DNA of 64,000 nucleotides from the NCBI RefSeq assembly GCF_028747205.1, contig NZ_CP112880.1, positions 3,906,001-3,970,000 on the forward strand. The letters are read 5' to 3'. This DNA comes from Streptomyces sp. CA-278952. GTDB taxonomy: Bacteria > Actinomycetota > Actinomycetes > Streptomycetales > Streptomycetaceae. The notes beneath the pieces were generated by a model. That model was not told the DNA's origin, did not search any database, and was given only the letters and a program-made list of their open reading frames with translations. Below, in pieces: positions 60,981 through 64,000 of the stretch. Position 1 is the first letter of the stretch, and every line of letters starts with the position of its first letter. The position numbers and the translations under genes are program-made.

Positions 60981-60985
60981 CCGCA

Positions 60986-62930
<1,945 letters not shown>

Positions 62931-63002
62931 AGGTGCCTCCACGCTAGCGTCCTTTCGGGCGAGCTGACCAGAGGGGCCGCCCGTTCTTGCGATGATCGCC
63001 AG

Positions 63003-64000
63003 GTGACCTCCCCCCAAAGCGACCCCGCACCCCAGCCGCCCCAGGGCCACAGCCACGGCCACACCCACAGCCACGGGCCGGCCGCTCCGGTCTCCCGGCA
63101 CCTGCGCAAGGTGATTGCCGCGGTGCTGATCCCGTTCGCGACGGCGGTCGTCGTCGGCCTGATCGCGTTCTGGCCCGGCGGCGCGCCCGACCACGAGCGC
63201 ACCGGCGTCGGATTCGACCGGCAGACCCAGGACGGCAAGGTCGTCCAGGTCGTGAAGGTCGACTGCGCGGACGTCAACGCCGCGCAGGTGCCCCCGACCG
63301 GCGACACCTCCACGCCCTCGGGCCGCGAGGCCGTCAACGAGCAGGAGGGGGAGTGCGCGAAGGCCACCATCGAGGTGACCAGCGGCGACGACAAGGGCCG
63401 AAAGTTCGTCGAGGTGGTCCAGCCGGACGCCCCCCGGCAGCTGAAGGAGGGTCAGGGCGTGGTCGTCGCGTACGCCCCCGACGCGCCGCGCGACCTCCAG
63501 TACTCGGTGACCGACGTGGACCGGAAGATCCCGATGGCGGTGCTGGCCGGGATCTTCGCGCTGGCGGTGGTCCTGGTGGGCAGGATGCGGGGGGTGATGG
63601 CGCTGGTGGCGCTGGCCGTGTCGTTCGGCGTGCTGACCCTATTCATCCTGCCGGCGATCCTCCAGGGCTCGAACCCACTGGTCGTGGCGGTGATCGGGGC
63701 CAGTGCGATCATGCTGGCGGCCCTCTATCTGTGCCACGGGGTCACGGCCCGCACGTCGGTCGCGGTCGTCGGCACGCTGATCTCGCTGCTGCTGATCGGG
63801 CTGCTGGGCTCCCTGTTCATCGGCTGGGCGAACCTGAGCGGAAATACCGACGACAACACCGGCCTCATCCACGGCCTCTACCCGGACATCGATATGAGCG
63901 GTCTGCTGCTGGCCGGCGTCATCATCGGTTCGCTCGGAGTGCTCGACGATGTGACGGTCACCCAGACCTCCGCCGTCTGGGAACTGCACCAGGCGGACCC
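63003..64000 (+). CDS. YibE/F-family membrane protein (C-terminus off window)
   Basis: The first 332 residues of a YibE/F protein are present. A cytosolic N-terminus has a His-rich GHSHGHTHSHG (about 15-25), likely metal binding. One helix (about 37-56) precedes an extracytoplasmic beta domain (about 60-165), and then a multi-helix region starts (about 173 on). GTG start. The family is widespread in actinobacteria and its role is unknown. Divergent from thiC, it shares the promoter region around the riboswitch. Confidence 0.85.
   Translation, partial: MTSPQSDPAPQPPQGHSHGHTHSHGPAAPVSRHLRKVIAAVLIPFATAVVVGLIAFWPGGAPDHERTGVGFDRQTQDGKVVQVVKVDCADVNAAQVPPTGDTSTPSGREAVNEQEGECAKATIEVTSGDDKGRKFVEVVQPDAPRQLKEGQGVVVAYAPDAPRDLQYSVTDVDRKIPMAVLAGIFALAVVLVGRMRGVMALVALAVSFGVLTLFILPAILQGSNPLVVAVIGASAIMLAALYLCHGVTARTSVAVVGTLISLLLIGLLGSLFIGWANLSGNTDDNTGLIHGLYPDIDMSGLLLAGVIIGSLGVLDDVTVTQTSAVWELHQAD

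Overview
The window is a piece of a Streptomyces-type chromosome. Codon use is very GC-rich, the gene set (wide-domain GntR regulators, SpoIIE-type phosphatases, Tat DyP peroxidase, fused CydCD, SEC-C/DUF5926 protein) is typical of the genus, and a perfect parS site plus several DnaA-box clusters suggest the replication-origin half of the chromosome.

Region 1 (1 to about 14.4 kb) is an accessory island. Its left part is the transfer and replication module of a pSAM2-like actinomycete integrative and conjugative element (AICE). A minus-strand operon runs from a 119-aa leader gene through the FtsK-like transfer ATPase TraSA, small spread (Spd) membrane proteins and a rolling-circle initiator that leaves the window at base 1. 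It is faced by a KorSA-like GntR repressor and a divergent Nudix gene resembling the pSAM2 immunity factor Pif. Three copies of one palindromic operator tie the module together. After this come a nested inverted-repeat structure, a large AT-richer restriction-modification protein, an IS1380-family element, a six-gene operon of small proteins plus GntR, and a second GntR gene with its own palindromic operators. The island ends next to a tRNA-Ser(UGA) gene, with phased GTGCCC repeats that look like integrase arm sites. The integrase is expected off the left edge.

Region 2 (14.5 to 25.3 kb) is core: HtrA protease, glycerophosphodiesterase, two RsbW-type ATP-binding proteins, a SEC-C protein, a primase-polymerase-like protein, a SpoIIE phosphatase and Xaa-Pro aminopeptidase. 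A gene-poor stretch (19.2-20.1 kb) holds a Crp-like site, a strong hairpin and apparent gene debris.

Region 3 (25.5 to 31.8 kb) is a copper/haem-protein operon: membrane protein, YcnI, Sco, PCuAC lipoprotein, CopC-CopD fusion and the DyP peroxidase DtpA. In Streptomyces lividans these factors mature the copper oxidase GlxA.

Region 4 (31.9 to 46.9 kb) has pheA, a DnaA-box cluster, serS, two Cof-type HAD phosphatases, two coupled ABC exporters, an M24-like/hydrolase-SDR/MerR operon, kptA and an F420-type oxidoreductase.

Region 5 (47 to 64 kb) has a GAF histidine kinase, cydCD, cydB and cydA with a Rex operator, hisC, a LacI regulator, a metallophosphatase, DUF805, thiC with a TPP riboswitch, and a YibE/F-type membrane protein cut by the right edge.
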